Below, piece by piece: positions 8,571-17,798 of a stretch of 64,000 nt of DNA. A program made the translations under genes and the position numbers. The stretch's first letter is position 1. Each line of letters starts with the position of its first letter. Source of the stretch: Sneathiella sp. HT1-7 (lineage in GTDB: Bacteria > Pseudomonadota > Alphaproteobacteria > Sneathiellales > Sneathiellaceae). Under the pieces are notes generated by a model that worked only from the letters and a program-made list of their open reading frames with translations, made no database searches and was not told where the DNA came from. The stretch spans positions 124,001 through 188,000 of the forward strand of contig NZ_JAJFZN010000002.1 of NCBI RefSeq assembly GCF_020731145.1, written 5' to 3'.

Positions 8571-9152
8571 TTAAGTCCAGTAACGGACGGGGCCAGTATC
8601 AATATGGAGAAACTGGGATTTAGGGTAATATCCCACGCCGCCGCCTTTGAGACTTTTTGCAGCCTTTTGAAGATACTTTAGATCGACGCCCCCAATGCGA
8701 AGATCAATCGCCATTCCCTTCATATGGTAACTTTTTTTAGCTACATTACTGCTGTTTTGGCGTAGTGTAGCGTTTGTTTTCGGCGACCTGTAGCCAGAGA
8801 TAATCTGAGCGGATCTGGAAGCGTCAACTGAATGATGAAGCCGATGAATCAGCAGTAACAGTTTCGGGTCAATCTTGGCTACCTCGTCCGTGCGAAAATC
8901 CCGAAGAAGGTAATTTATTTCCCGCAAGCTCTCAGGAACGAATTTACCTTCAACCCAAAAAACAGACTGAAGACGTTCACCTGTGTGCAAGTTGCTCAAA
9001 GATAACTTCTTTTCATGCTCTGTGAATTGCGTTGCCGCTTGAGCAATTGAAGGAAGAAAAAATCCCGCTGATACAGCGGCTACTCCATTGCGTAAAAACA
9101 GGCGCCGTACACGATGCCTGGATAAAGTCTCCGCCGTATTCTTCATAAACAA
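8571..9152 (-). CDS. DUF882 family (YcbK-like, M15-type) exported peptidase
   Basis: The 193-residue protein starts with a twin-arginine type leader (HRVRRLFLRNG) and a signal-peptidase site after SIAQA near residue 39. The mature part has SGYRSPKTNATLR, SYHMKGMAIDLR and FLHIDTG, the zinc-binding His/Asp/His pattern of DUF882 proteins related to D-alanyl-D-alanine carboxypeptidases. It would act on peptidoglycan in the periplasm after folding in the cytoplasm. It lies directly downstream of, and in the same direction as, an L,D-transpeptidase, a pairing common in alphaproteobacteria; the two probably remodel the same wall cross-links. Confidence 0.85.
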   Translation of the reverse strand: MFMKNTAETLSRHRVRRLFLRNGVAAVSAGFFLPSIAQAATQFTEHEKKLSLSNLHTGERLQSVFWVEGKFVPESLREINYLLRDFRTDEVAKIDPKLLLLIHRLHHSVDASRSAQIISGYRSPKTNATLRQNSSNVAKKSYHMKGMAIDLRIGGVDLKYLQKAAKSLKGGGVGYYPKSQFLHIDTGPVRYWT

Positions 9153-9229
9153 CGATCCGTCATATTCTGATTATGCTGCTCTAATATACTAGGCTAATTG
9201 TGTTAATTTTTTGTCTTTATGGCAAATAA

Positions 9230-10837
9230 TTATTCAACGGTGCCAAGCTTCAAAACATATATCAAATCCGCATCCCGGCCATAAACATCCTTCCAAAGTT
9301 GCAGTTGGCCAGCCTCATCCACTGCTGCCGTGAAATAAGTGATATAAACAGGGATTGGGGCAGGTAATTTTATCACCTGCTTTTCGCCAGCCGCCATCAC
9401 CTCTTGTATGGATTTTACCGTCCATTTGGCCGAGGGTTCCATGAGGAAGTCAGCCAGGGTTAACGGGTCCGCTACGCGAATACACCCTGAAGAAATCGCA
9501 CGACCTGACTTGTTGAAAAGATTCTTATTTGGCGTATCGTGAAGATAGATGTCATAAGGATTGGTCAGTGTGAACCGGATCTGGCCAAGAGCATTGCTCG
9601 GTCCCGGGTTTTGGACAAATTTATAGTTTAGGCGCTCCGGCGATATTATCCGCCAATCGACTCCCTGAGGATCAATTTCTGGGGCATCTTTCTTCCACGA
9701 CGTGAATACCCGAAAATCCGACGTGAGCAAATAATTCACGTCCGCTTTAATCTTTGGTAACAGGTCTTCGCGGGCAATTTTTACAGGCACCGTCCAGGTT
9801 GGGCGGAACTTGATGCTGGTGATTTTGTCATTCAGGATCGGTGTGCGGCGCTTCTGTTGCCCAACAATTACCCGCATGTGCAGTTTTTCGACACCATCGG
9901 AAACCGCGGTTAAGTCAAATCCCGGAACATTGACCATTACATAACGGGAGCCGAGGCTCTCAGGTAACTGGCGCAACCTTTCAAGATTGATGGTTATTTT
10001 CTGGATAATGCTTGCGGGTGAAACATTCAAAGCGGCATAAGTTTCCGGGCCAATAATGCCGTCCGGCGTTAGCCCATTGCGATTCTGGAACCGCTCGACG
10101 GCGACGAAAAGGGCATTATCGAAAACATCATTTGTCTCGTCGTTATCGGCGGGAAAATCCCCTAATATTTTTAACCGGGCCCTGACGTGAGGAACATTGG
10201 GGTCGGAGGATCCGAGTTCTAGCTTTTGATCTGTGTTCAAAAGGGGCCATTTCATATCAGCGATTTTACGGTATCGCTCCAGGTATTCCTTCAGGTTTTT
10301 GTATTTCAAGCTTTGTGGAGGTAGGCTTTCCAGCCATGCTTGAAAGTCGGCTGTTTGCAGTCCTGTCTTCAATAAAGCGGTGGCATTCGTCGGGTTTGGA
10401 ATGTCAAAAAGCTCTGGATCCACATAACGTGCAGCCAGACGGCCATCACGTATGTCTGAAATGTAACGCAACAGACCCGTTGTGAAGCTGCGGTCATAGT
10501 TCTGTGGCGCCGTTTCTGGTGTCAGGTTTTCGTTTTTGTCATTATTCGAAGGGAGGTAGTCTGACGGTCTGAGCCCTTCCCGGTCTGCATGGCTTAAAAA
10601 GTCGACAATAATCTTTCCGCGTGCGGTCAAGCCTGTTGCTGGCGTCCACCAAATTGAATCTTCTCCTAAATCGGCGTAAATTTTATCAACTGCCGCCGGT
10701 TCAAACCCGCCCCTAGCCTCATCGGCCATAGCTGGATTATAAAAGGCCCCGGGACATAGCCCCAGCATGACCATTAAAGCCACTGAAGTCAGCCCGCGAA
10801 CCACCCTGTCGAAAATAAAATATTTACCGCGCATCAC
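9230..10837 (-). CDS. Murein L,D-transpeptidase (YcbB/LdtD-like) with peptidoglycan-binding domain
   Basis: The 535-residue protein has an N-terminal hydrophobic signal, an N-terminal region typical of the YcbB group, a peptidoglycan-binding type 1 domain near residues 235-270 (AVERFQNRNGLTPDGIIG), and a YkuD catalytic domain after about residue 285. The active site is visible as HDTPNKNLF followed by SGRAISSGCIRV, with the nucleophilic cysteine near residue 450 and its upstream histidine. Such enzymes make 3-3 cross-links in the periplasm. It is followed by the DUF882 peptidase. A 12-base palindrome (10914-10925) lies upstream and could be regulatory, though there is no further support. Confidence 0.92.
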   Translation of the reverse strand: MMRGKYFIFDRVVRGLTSVALMVMLGLCPGAFYNPAMADEARGGFEPAAVDKIYADLGEDSIWWTPATGLTARGKIIVDFLSHADREGLRPSDYLPSNNDKNENLTPETAPQNYDRSFTTGLLRYISDIRDGRLAARYVDPELFDIPNPTNATALLKTGLQTADFQAWLESLPPQSLKYKNLKEYLERYRKIADMKWPLLNTDQKLELGSSDPNVPHVRARLKILGDFPADNDETNDVFDNALFVAVERFQNRNGLTPDGIIGPETYAALNVSPASIIQKITINLERLRQLPESLGSRYVMVNVPGFDLTAVSDGVEKLHMRVIVGQQKRRTPILNDKITSIKFRPTWTVPVKIAREDLLPKIKADVNYLLTSDFRVFTSWKKDAPEIDPQGVDWRIISPERLNYKFVQNPGPSNALGQIRFTLTNPYDIYLHDTPNKNLFNKSGRAISSGCIRVADPLTLADFLMEPSAKWTVKSIQEVMAAGEKQVIKLPAPIPVYITYFTAAVDEAGQLQLWKDVYGRDADLIYVLKLGTVE

Positions 10838-11022
10838 TTCCCCTAGGTCGCCTTATACATAATGTACAGTCCTGACATTGCCATAGGTCATTCAGCATGA
10901 TCCGTATCTTAATCTTAAGCTTAAGCAGAGATAATTTTTATGCATGTTGTTTTGGATTTCTTGTACAACATCTCTTCATGCAGCATTTCGGGCCTCAGTT
11001 TCCAGTACCATCGGCGCTTCTT

Positions 11023-11643
11023 CTAAGGTGTGGCTAATGTCCATTCCACGGTCCTACGCAGGACTTTTCCCATAGCTATATCGAAGGCGAGAATGATCGC
11101 GTCCATGTTCGTGGCCGTGCTTAAAACAGCCGCTTCGAAGCTGTCTGATGCGACGATTTCCTGTCGGGAGGGGTCGAACAGTATCGCGTTCAAACGGACC
11201 CGAACCAATGGTTCCGCAGTGCCGTGAAAATATTCAGCCTGAAACTCCCGGAGTTCGCCTTTTAGTATGTAATTGGGCTGTAAACTAATTGCGTCTCGTC
11301 CGACCGTGGCGATGTGACCACTATTTGTAAAGCTTTCAATCAATAGCGTTTGGATCATTAGCGGGGTTCGCTCTGTCCAGCTTGCATCGGCAAAGTATTT
11401 CAACTCCGTTGGTTTAGGGTGCAACGCAATACGTTTACTGTTGAGCCCGCCCGTAGCAATCGGTTCTTCGATTACGAGTTTCCAGTTGACATGCGGCAGA
11501 TTATTGGAAAACGTGCTTTTAGGGGTTAAGTTGTAAAGATTCACCACGCCTTTCTCTCCGGAAATCGAAATGGTTCCGCACCCGGCTAAAACAATTAGTA
11601 ACGTCGCAACGATAATTGATATGGAGTATTTTGGTTTCATCAT
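11023..11643 (-). CDS. ABC-type transport auxiliary lipoprotein (PqiC/YmbA-like)
   Basis: A 206-residue outer-membrane lipoprotein: the leader ends in LIVLAGC with the lipobox cysteine near residue 22. The body matches the auxiliary component family that accompanies MCE transporters, with the NLYNLTPKSTF and late AFDIAMGKVLRRTVEW segments. It overlaps the MlaD gene by four bases, so the two are translationally coupled. It is the last gene of a four-gene transporter operon (14524 down to 11023) thought to move phospholipids between the membranes. Confidence 0.8.
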   Translation of the reverse strand: MMKPKYSISIIVATLLIVLAGCGTISISGEKGVVNLYNLTPKSTFSNNLPHVNWKLVIEEPIATGGLNSKRIALHPKPTELKYFADASWTERTPLMIQTLLIESFTNSGHIATVGRDAISLQPNYILKGELREFQAEYFHGTAEPLVRVRLNAILFDPSRQEIVASDSFEAAVLSTATNMDAIILAFDIAMGKVLRRTVEWTLATP

Positions 11644-12539
11644 TTTGCCTTGAACTCTGCGTCCCGCTCGCCGAACAGAAACCCGGATGGATCGTTTTCA
11701 ATACGGTCTGTAATGCGAGTCATTATCGCGACCAGTTTCCGGGATTCAGCAAGAAAATTCCTAAATTCTACAACAGCCGCCTTACCATCATTCTCGATCA
11801 GATTATCGACGTCAGTCAGAGTATCGTGAGCGACAGAAAGACTAGCTTCCAAATCTTGAACTAGTGGTTTCGTTTCGCTTGCAATCTGCCGAATTAGACG
11901 GGCAGATTCACCAACATCAGCACTAGTGCGATCCAATGAACTAATAATATTTTCGATCTTATCTGTGCGTGAGGAAATACTTTCCATGATCCGGGCTACA
12001 TCCACGAGTATCTCCGTCGCAAGTCGCTGGTTCTCTGAATTCAGGAGATTGGACGCCCGGTCAGCCAACTCCTTGCTGCTGGCAATCAGATCGGGTGCTC
12101 CAAGAGCCAGTTTTTCAAGTTGCGACGGTTCGGAGGGGATAACAGGGTACTGCCTGTCTCTGTCCGCAGTCAAAATTTCGGCACCTATTTGTGCGCCATC
12201 GATGTTAATATAGGAAACGCCGGTTATTCCCTGTAACTCCAGCCGCGCGTGGTCACCCTTTCGGATGGGTACTGCGGCGTCTATTTCGACCAGCACCCTT
12301 ATACGTTCGGGATTTTCAGGATCAATACTAATATGTTTTACCGAGCCGACGTTGATACCGCGATATCTTACGTCCGCGGCTGGCGATAGGCCGCTAACTG
12401 AGTTTTCAAAGTATATTTCGTAGAATGTCGTTTCCTGATCAAACTCCACCTTTGCAAGCCAAGCGACAAATGCGAACAAAGAGAGCATGCTGATCAGGAC
12501 AAAGCTTCCAACAAGAATATGTTTTGCCTTGAGTTCCAT
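11640..12539 (-). CDS. MlaD/MCE family lipid-transport protein
   Basis: A 299-residue protein with one N-terminal membrane helix (residues 7-28), one MCE domain at about residues 38-115 (VRYRGINVGSVKHI is the core), and a long C-terminal helical part with coiled-coil character up to residue 285. MCE proteins form hexameric rings that guide lipids through the periplasm. The tail after the domain resembles PqiB/YebT-type needles more than the short MlaD of Escherichia coli. It sits between the ATPase and the auxiliary lipoprotein genes of the same operon. Confidence 0.88.
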   Translation of the reverse strand: MELKAKHILVGSFVLISMLSLFAFVAWLAKVEFDQETTFYEIYFENSVSGLSPAADVRYRGINVGSVKHISIDPENPERIRVLVEIDAAVPIRKGDHARLELQGITGVSYINIDGAQIGAEILTADRDRQYPVIPSEPSQLEKLALGAPDLIASSKELADRASNLLNSENQRLATEILVDVARIMESISSRTDKIENIISSLDRTSADVGESARLIRQIASETKPLVQDLEASLSVAHDTLTDVDNLIENDGKAAVVEFRNFLAESRKLVAIMTRITDRIENDPSGFLFGERDAEFKAK

Positions 12540-12563
12540 CGTTCCCCCGTTTATGTCGATGCG

Positions 12564-13340
12564 TTATCGCCCTGGTTTTAATAACCCGGCGGACCGCGCC
12601 CGTGGTCCATGGAAATATTCCAAAACCCAAGGGTGGCGTTCGTTCAACATCTGTTGCATATCGCCGATCACGACCACCCGTTTATCCGCAAGAACAGCAA
12701 TACGGTCGCAGATAGCATTCAAGCTGTCAAGGTCGTGAGTCACCATGAAGACAGTGAAATCAAGGGTCTTGCGTAACCTCCCAATCAAGGCATCGAAGCG
12801 TGCGGCTCCAATCGGATCAAGACCCGAGGTTGGTTCATCCAGAAACAATATTTCCGGATCAAGCGCCAAGGCACGTGCCAGGCCAGCGCGCTTGCGCATA
12901 CCCCCTGATAATTCCGCAGGATAGAGTCTGCCGGCCTCCGGCGGCAGGCCAACCAATCCAATCTTGATCATTGCGATTTCATCCATCAATCGCTGGTTCA
13001 GATTCAGATGCTCTTTTAAAGGAACCTGGATATTCTGCGCCACAGTCAATGATGAAAATAATGCGCCGTCCTGAAATAATACGCCCCATCGCGCTTCGAG
13101 GGCGGAACGTTCTGGCGGCTCTAGGTCCAATACGCGCTGACCAAGGACCTCAATACATCCCGACCATGGCTTTTTCAGACCGATGATGCAGTGAAGCAAG
13201 ACCGACTTTCCCGTACCGGACCCGCCGACGACACCAAGAACTTCTCCCTTGCGGACTTCCAAATTTAGGCCGTCATGGACTAAATGGTCCCCGAACCCCG
13301 TATGTAAATCCTCAACCTTGATAACTGCATCGCCCGTCAT
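12564..13340 (-). CDS. ABC transporter ATP-binding protein, MlaF-like
   Basis: A 258-residue cytoplasmic ATPase with Walker A GGSGTGKS (residues 39-46), signature LSGGMRKR (144-151), Walker B ILFLDEPTSGLDP (164-176) and the switch histidine in VTHDL. The signature with MRKR is the one seen in MlaF/Ttg2A lipid exporters and importers. It is separated from the permease by two bases and from the MlaD gene by 24, so the four genes form one transcription unit. It energises lipid movement by the MlaE permease. Confidence 0.92.
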   Translation of the reverse strand: MTGDAVIKVEDLHTGFGDHLVHDGLNLEVRKGEVLGVVGGSGTGKSVLLHCIIGLKKPWSGCIEVLGQRVLDLEPPERSALEARWGVLFQDGALFSSLTVAQNIQVPLKEHLNLNQRLMDEIAMIKIGLVGLPPEAGRLYPAELSGGMRKRAGLARALALDPEILFLDEPTSGLDPIGAARFDALIGRLRKTLDFTVFMVTHDLDSLNAICDRIAVLADKRVVVIGDMQQMLNERHPWVLEYFHGPRARSAGLLKPGR

Positions 13341-13342
13341 CC

Positions 13343-14524
13343 TTACACCCCGGCCAATTGGAAGAAAATGGAGAAAATGGCATCGGCCACGATAACAAGA
13401 AAAATGGATTCAACAACGGAACGGGAGGTCATATGACCAACGCTCTCTGCGCTTCCGCCAACCTGGAAGCCTTCATAACAACCAACCAAAGCAATTATCA
13501 CAGCGAAGAAAGGCGCCTTGATAATACCGATCCAAAAACTCCACAAAGAAACTGCGTCACTAAGTCTTTCGATGAATTGATCTGGCCTTATGTCAAGAAC
13601 GATCCAAGTCATCAGTCCGCCGCCAAGCAATCCAATCATGTCGGCGAAAAACGCTAATAGTGGCATGGCCAACACCAATGCCAACAATCTTGGGAGCACG
13701 AGTACTTCGATGGGATCCAGGCCAAGAGTGCGCATGGCGTCGATTTCTTCGTTCACCTTCATTGCGCCGATTTGCGCGGTGAAGGCGCTGGCCGACCGTC
13801 CTGCAATGACAATGGCAGCAAGCAAGATGCCTATCTCGCGCAGGATTGAGACAGCAATCAGATTGACCACGAACACTTCGGCCCCGAATTGCTTCATCTG
13901 GCTGGCGCCCTGATAAGCGATAACAACGCCGATGAGGAAGGAAATCAAGCCGACGATAGGAAGCGCATTTAGCCCAACCTTTTCCATGTGATGGATCATC
14001 GGAACGATGCGAAGGCGAGCCGGGTGCGACACGCTGCGTGATAGGGTCAGTATAACGAGACCAAAAAAACCGAGGAAATCGCGAGCCCGGGCCAGGGCAT
14101 CCAGAGTCATTTCGCCGGTGTGCGCGACCCATTCTAACAGTTGGTTCGCATGCGGAAGGGGAGGAGGAGATTGATCATTGGCCGCAACTTCGTCCAAAAG
14201 AATACCGTATTCAGGCTTCATACCCTCGAGTATTACCTCTGCACCACCAGATTCTAGACTTTTACGCGTGCGATGGATTAGCCAGGCTCCAGCCGTGTCT
14301 AACCTCTCTAACCCTGAAAGATTGAAAATGAACTTGGTGCTGGCGCCGTCATGGATAACCATAAGCTCCTTGTCCAGCCGTTCGGCCTCGCTGATAGTCC
14401 AACAGCCCCCAAGTTCTATCATCCCACCATTATTGAACTTTACCCAAGCGGGATTACGCTGTGTTTGATGAGCCGTCGTGGTACTGGTGCTTTCCTCTGC
14501 CATCACCACTTTCCCCTCTGACAA
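13343..14524 (-). CDS. MlaE-type ABC permease with N-terminal STAS domain
   Basis: The 393-residue protein joins a STAS-like domain (about residues 20-115, with TKFIFNLSGLERLDTAG) to an MlaE permease domain (about 130-393) with five or six helices and the signature region EIGILLAAIVIAGRSASAF and MRTLGLDPIEVL. In enterobacteria the STAS protein MlaB is separate; here it is fused, a known alphaproteobacterial arrangement. It is the first gene of the MCE operon. The ATG at 14524 is accepted; another lies at codon 8. Confidence 0.9.
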   Translation of the reverse strand: MSEGKVVMAEESTSTTTAHQTQRNPAWVKFNNGGMIELGGCWTISEAERLDKELMVIHDGASTKFIFNLSGLERLDTAGAWLIHRTRKSLESGGAEVILEGMKPEYGILLDEVAANDQSPPPLPHANQLLEWVAHTGEMTLDALARARDFLGFFGLVILTLSRSVSHPARLRIVPMIHHMEKVGLNALPIVGLISFLIGVVIAYQGASQMKQFGAEVFVVNLIAVSILREIGILLAAIVIAGRSASAFTAQIGAMKVNEEIDAMRTLGLDPIEVLVLPRLLALVLAMPLLAFFADMIGLLGGGLMTWIVLDIRPDQFIERLSDAVSLWSFWIGIIKAPFFAVIIALVGCYEGFQVGGSAESVGHMTSRSVVESIFLVIVADAIFSIFFQLAGV

Positions 14525-14569
14525 CGCTTTTGGGTCTAGATTTTAAAGTCCGTTTAATAACGGGCGAGG

Positions 14570-14819
14570 TACAAACTAACGATTTAGGCGGATTTTATCC
14601 AGTATTTCCGGCAATGGCCTCCAATTCACAGCCGGTCAGACCAGGTAGAATCAGATAAGGCTAGCCCATGAAGTAGAAGCCGAAAGACATCATCAGTCCG
14701 ATGATAATGAACAGAGCGGCATAACTAACACTGGCCGCAGTATTGGCTTTCAGGTCCGACCGGCCGGCAGTGAACCACTTCCAGACATCCTTAGTGCCCA
14801 CTTCGCCTACCAGAGCCAT
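14570..14819 (-). pseudogene. Remnant of a DUF2189 membrane protein
   Basis: The frame from ATG 14819 reads 52 residues (KDVWKWFTAGRSDLK, then a membrane helix) and stops at TAG (14661-14663). The same frame continues after the stop with PYLILPGLTGCEL, which fits the next part of DUF2189, then ends in further stops near 14570. DUF2189 proteins are normally about 250 residues, so only the first quarter is left. It lies directly upstream of the MlaE gene on the same strand. The family call rests on the DxWxWxxAGxxDL start and the PYLILP segment. Confidence 0.5.
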
Positions 14820-15404
14820 CTCTTTAAGTAGAAAGTGGACATTCTTAGGTCCGTGATGCGGTCGCTGATTTTTTTTCGGATCTTATGCCCGAAATGAAAC
14901 GGGACGATTTTAGCGAGCATAGAAAAATTTGGCTCGAAGGAATTTAGTAAGTAGTTCTTGTTACTTAATCTCAATGGTTCGCCTGTGATCTCTTGGCGGT
15001 AGTTTCAGCGCTCTGTCTGTATATAAATCTGTATGTTTATCTAATTTCTGAATTAACTACCCTGCCTACTTTTGTCGGATCGAAAGCGGCAAATTTCAGC
15101 CAGAAGTTATCTTGCTTCTTGCCTTCAACTCGAATGCTGTCCTTCGGGAAATGACATCTATTCTGCTGTTGATCTTTGCGTTCAGCGAAAGTGTCCTGCC
15201 CGCAAAGGAGTCATTCTCGAGCCTCCAACTCCGGTTTACTGTTTTTGGAAAGACTAGCAGTTTGGATACCGGGTACGATGGCCATAGCATTTCTAATTGA
15301 CATGAATAAAAGGCACTTTGGATTTTTTGAAATCATCCAACAGTTCTATTCTGTAAAAGATCGCCCAAATATTGTGCCAAGGAATGACCCTTGGGAAGGG
15401 TTGG
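14820..15404. other. Gap with no gene that I can support
   Basis: About 585 bases between the DUF2189 remnant and the next gene debris. Short frames exist on both strands, but none has a family motif, ribosome site or codon pattern that I trust. The composition is AT-rich. It belongs to a 1.4-kb stretch of decayed sequence between the MCE operon and the monooxygenase operon. Confidence 0.5.
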
Positions 15405-15800
15405 TTAATTCAACTTTTGATCGAACCATTGATTATTGCCACTCAACATTTTTACAAAGTGCCGATAGTTCACATTCGGGCGCAGCGCGCTTTCATCGAT
15501 ACCGTTCACATTGTAACGATCTTCGAAAAAAGTCTCGAAGAGGAATAAAGATTCCTGTTTCGGTAGTTCGCCGAATGTTTCGGCAAGTCGGATATTATGG
15601 GTTCCAAGGCCGGGGAATGCCGCAACTTTGTCGGCTTGCTGCTAAGTCCAGACAGCGTATTCAGGGCCTCCACCCTCCTGAGATCTCATCCTTAAAGCCA
15701 AAACCAGTGATTTCTGATGATCATTCTTCGAGGCGAGATTTAGCATGGAACCGACATAATTTTGAACGCGAGCCACCTGAAATCAGTTGTTCTGGCCAGG
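15405..15800 (-). pseudogene. Degenerate coding sequence of unknown family
   Basis: On the minus strand one frame runs from about 15770 to a TAA at 15405-15407 with a protein-like composition, interrupted by a single TAG. Segments include LRMRSQEGGGPEYAVW before the stop, and FPGLGTHNIRLAETFGELP and YNVNGIDESALRPNVNY after it. Upstream a frame change is needed to reach the more protein-like MTSSFEEPWPEQLISGG. Sense-strand open frames here read as low-quality shadows. I do not recognise the family. Confidence 0.35.
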
Positions 15801-15895
15801 GTTCTTCAAACGAACTTGTCATGAAGCCGTTTCCGAACAATCAAAGCCACTGCTAAAAATTAAGTAAAAAAATCTATAGTTGTGCGTGTGCGAGT

Positions 15896-15929
15896 ATAAG
15901 TTTGCCACCACGAAATACGGCAAACTTAT
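15896..15929. promoter_or_regulatory. Perfect 11-bp inverted repeat upstream of the monooxygenase operon (putative operator)
   Basis: ataagtttgcc (15896-15906) and ggcaaacttat (15919-15929) are exact reverse complements separated by 12 bases. The right arm ends 42 bases before the ATG at 15972. No T-run follows, so a terminator is unlikely. Position and symmetry fit an operator for a dimeric regulator such as a TetR-, GntR- or LysR-type protein; the regulator is not identified. Confidence 0.5.
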
Positions 15930-15971
15930 TGCCAAGTCATGCCGCTAAGTACGGCGAGAGGAGTTTCAAGG

Positions 15972-17795
15972 ATGAACACAGATAGTAGCGATGAAATGAG
16001 TAGAAATTCCAATTGTGTAAAGGCTTGGTTGGCCAATTTTGAGCGAAGTCTTTTGGCATCGGACGGGGAGAATCTTAGAACTCTATTTTCTGAAAACAGC
16101 CATTGGAAGGACCTTTTGGCTTTCACCTGGAGCATCACACCGCATGACAGCCAATCGGCAATCATAGATAACTTAATCGCCCTTCAACCCGAAGTGCAGG
16201 CCAGTAACTTTTGCCTCGATGAAGACCGGACACCTCCGCGCCGCGTCAAAAGATTAGGCATAGATTCAATTGAAGCCATTTTTTCTTTCCAAACAAGAGC
16301 GGGGCGAGGGCATGGCCTCCTCCGACTGTTAGCCGAAAATCCCGAACAAGCTTGGGTTTTTACGACTTCGCTTGAGGAAATCAAAGGGCACGAGGAGCCC
16401 ATTGGCGCGAGGCGTCCTGATGGATCGTCCTATTCGCGGATGTTTGGGGGGAGCAATTGGAGTGACAACCGCAAGCAAGAAATTACTTTCGAAGGGCGCG
16501 AACCTGAAGTGTTGATTATCGGTGGGGGACAGGCGGGTCTGAGCGTTGCCGCGCGCCTGCGGCTTCTTGGAGTAAGTGCGTTAGTAGTAGATCGCAATCC
16601 GCGAGTCGGAGATGTGTGGCGTAATCGCTATCGCTCGCTCGCACTGCACAACAAGATCGGCCTTAACCATATGGCATATCTTCCGTTTCCGCCGAATTGG
16701 CCTGAATTCCTGCCAAAGGACATGATCGCAAATTGGCTGGAAACATACTCCTGGGCCATGGAGTGTAATGTATGGACCGGCACCACGTTTCTAGGTGCAG
16801 AATACAACGAGAAGAGCTCCGAATGGAGCGCGCGAGTACGTACTGAAGATGGAAAAGAAAGGCTTTTGCGACCGCAGCACATCGTGTTTGCGAACGGCAT
16901 TGCCGGCAGGCCTATAATCCCTGAGTTTAAAGGCCTTCAGGATTTTTCTGGGACTCTAATACATACCCATGAATTCGACGACGGTTCAGCTTGGGCGGGC
17001 AAAAAAGCGGTTGTCATTGGCACAGGAACTAGCGGTCACGACGTGGCGCAGGATCTGCAAAGCCACGGTGCCGATGTGAAGCTGGTCCAACGCGGATCAA
17101 CTACGGTCGCCAGCATCAAGGCCGCCGGTTTAGTACACTCCGTTTATTACAATGAGAATCTGCCGCTGGAAGACGCCGATCTGGTCGGCACGTCTAGTAC
17201 TTATCCGCTACTCATTCGCGGCCATCAGCTCTCAGCTGAGAAAATGAAGGAAATAGATGCAGACATGATCGCAGGGCTAAAGGCTCGCGGCTTTCGCATA
17301 GATTACGGTGAAGACGAAACGGGTCACCAGATGAAATTCCGCCGTCGACACGGTGGCTACTATCTCGATTGCGGATGCAGTAATCTGATTATTGAAGAAA
17401 AGATCGGTTTACTTCAATTTGAGGACGTGGATTGCTTTGTACCACAGGGTATACGTATGAAGGACGGCAGTCTGATAGAGGCGGATCTAATTGTTTCCGC
17501 GACGGGTTACCAGAACCAGCAGGAAGTCGTTCGCGAACTATTGGGTGACGGGGTCGCTGACAAAATTGGTCGCATTTGGGGCATTGCCGATGACGGAGAA
17601 TTGGCGAATATGTACCGGGCAACTGCACAGCAGGGGTTGTGGTTTATTGGAGGCGGTTTCTCACATGCGCGCATATACTCACATTATATTGCCCTGCGGA
17701 TTAAGGCTGATCAACTGGGCCTTGTAAATGACAGCAACGAGAAATCGTCGAGGTCGCAGAGCACACGCCATCAGTCAACACAGGGAGCAGCTTGA
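15972..17795 (+). CDS. Flavin-containing monooxygenase with N-terminal NTF2-like domain
   Basis: A 607-residue protein. Residues 1 to about 165 look like an NTF2/SnoaL-type extension. FAD binding is marked by GGGQAGLSVAARL near 184, NADPH binding by VVIGTGTSGHD near 347, the family fingerprint by FSGTLIHTHEF near 326, and a late SATGYQNQ near 508. The fingerprint ends in Phe, which is closer to N-/S-oxidising FMOs and type II Baeyer-Villiger enzymes than to classical BVMOs, whose fingerprint ends in W. It inserts oxygen into an unknown substrate. The start at 15972 is preferred because gaggag lies just upstream; an in-frame ATG at 15939 lacks a ribosome site. First gene of a four-gene operon. 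Confidence 0.88.
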   Translation: MNTDSSDEMSRNSNCVKAWLANFERSLLASDGENLRTLFSENSHWKDLLAFTWSITPHDSQSAIIDNLIALQPEVQASNFCLDEDRTPPRRVKRLGIDSIEAIFSFQTRAGRGHGLLRLLAENPEQAWVFTTSLEEIKGHEEPIGARRPDGSSYSRMFGGSNWSDNRKQEITFEGREPEVLIIGGGQAGLSVAARLRLLGVSALVVDRNPRVGDVWRNRYRSLALHNKIGLNHMAYLPFPPNWPEFLPKDMIANWLETYSWAMECNVWTGTTFLGAEYNEKSSEWSARVRTEDGKERLLRPQHIVFANGIAGRPIIPEFKGLQDFSGTLIHTHEFDDGSAWAGKKAVVIGTGTSGHDVAQDLQSHGADVKLVQRGSTTVASIKAAGLVHSVYYNENLPLEDADLVGTSSTYPLLIRGHQLSAEKMKEIDADMIAGLKARGFRIDYGEDETGHQMKFRRRHGGYYLDCGCSNLIIEEKIGLLQFEDVDCFVPQGIRMKDGSLIEADLIVSATGYQNQQEVVRELLGDGVADKIGRIWGIADDGELANMYRATAQQGLWFIGGGFSHARIYSHYIALRIKADQLGLVNDSNEKSSRSQSTRHQSTQGAA

Positions 17796-17798
17796 GCA

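Noticed and set aside
10914-10925. 12-base palindrome cttaagcttaag upstream of the L,D-transpeptidase
   Set aside because: Short palindromes of this length arise by chance; no other support for an operator.
15421-15440. Sequence gatcgaaccattgatt resembling the tRNA-Phe T loop
   Set aside because: Match is limited to a dozen bases, without the CCA end or flank seen at other copies.
15176-15856. A long plus-strand open frame (226 codons)
   Set aside because: Its protein is rich in Ser, Arg and Cys with no fold pattern, and the minus strand of the same stretch reads more like a protein; taken as a shadow.
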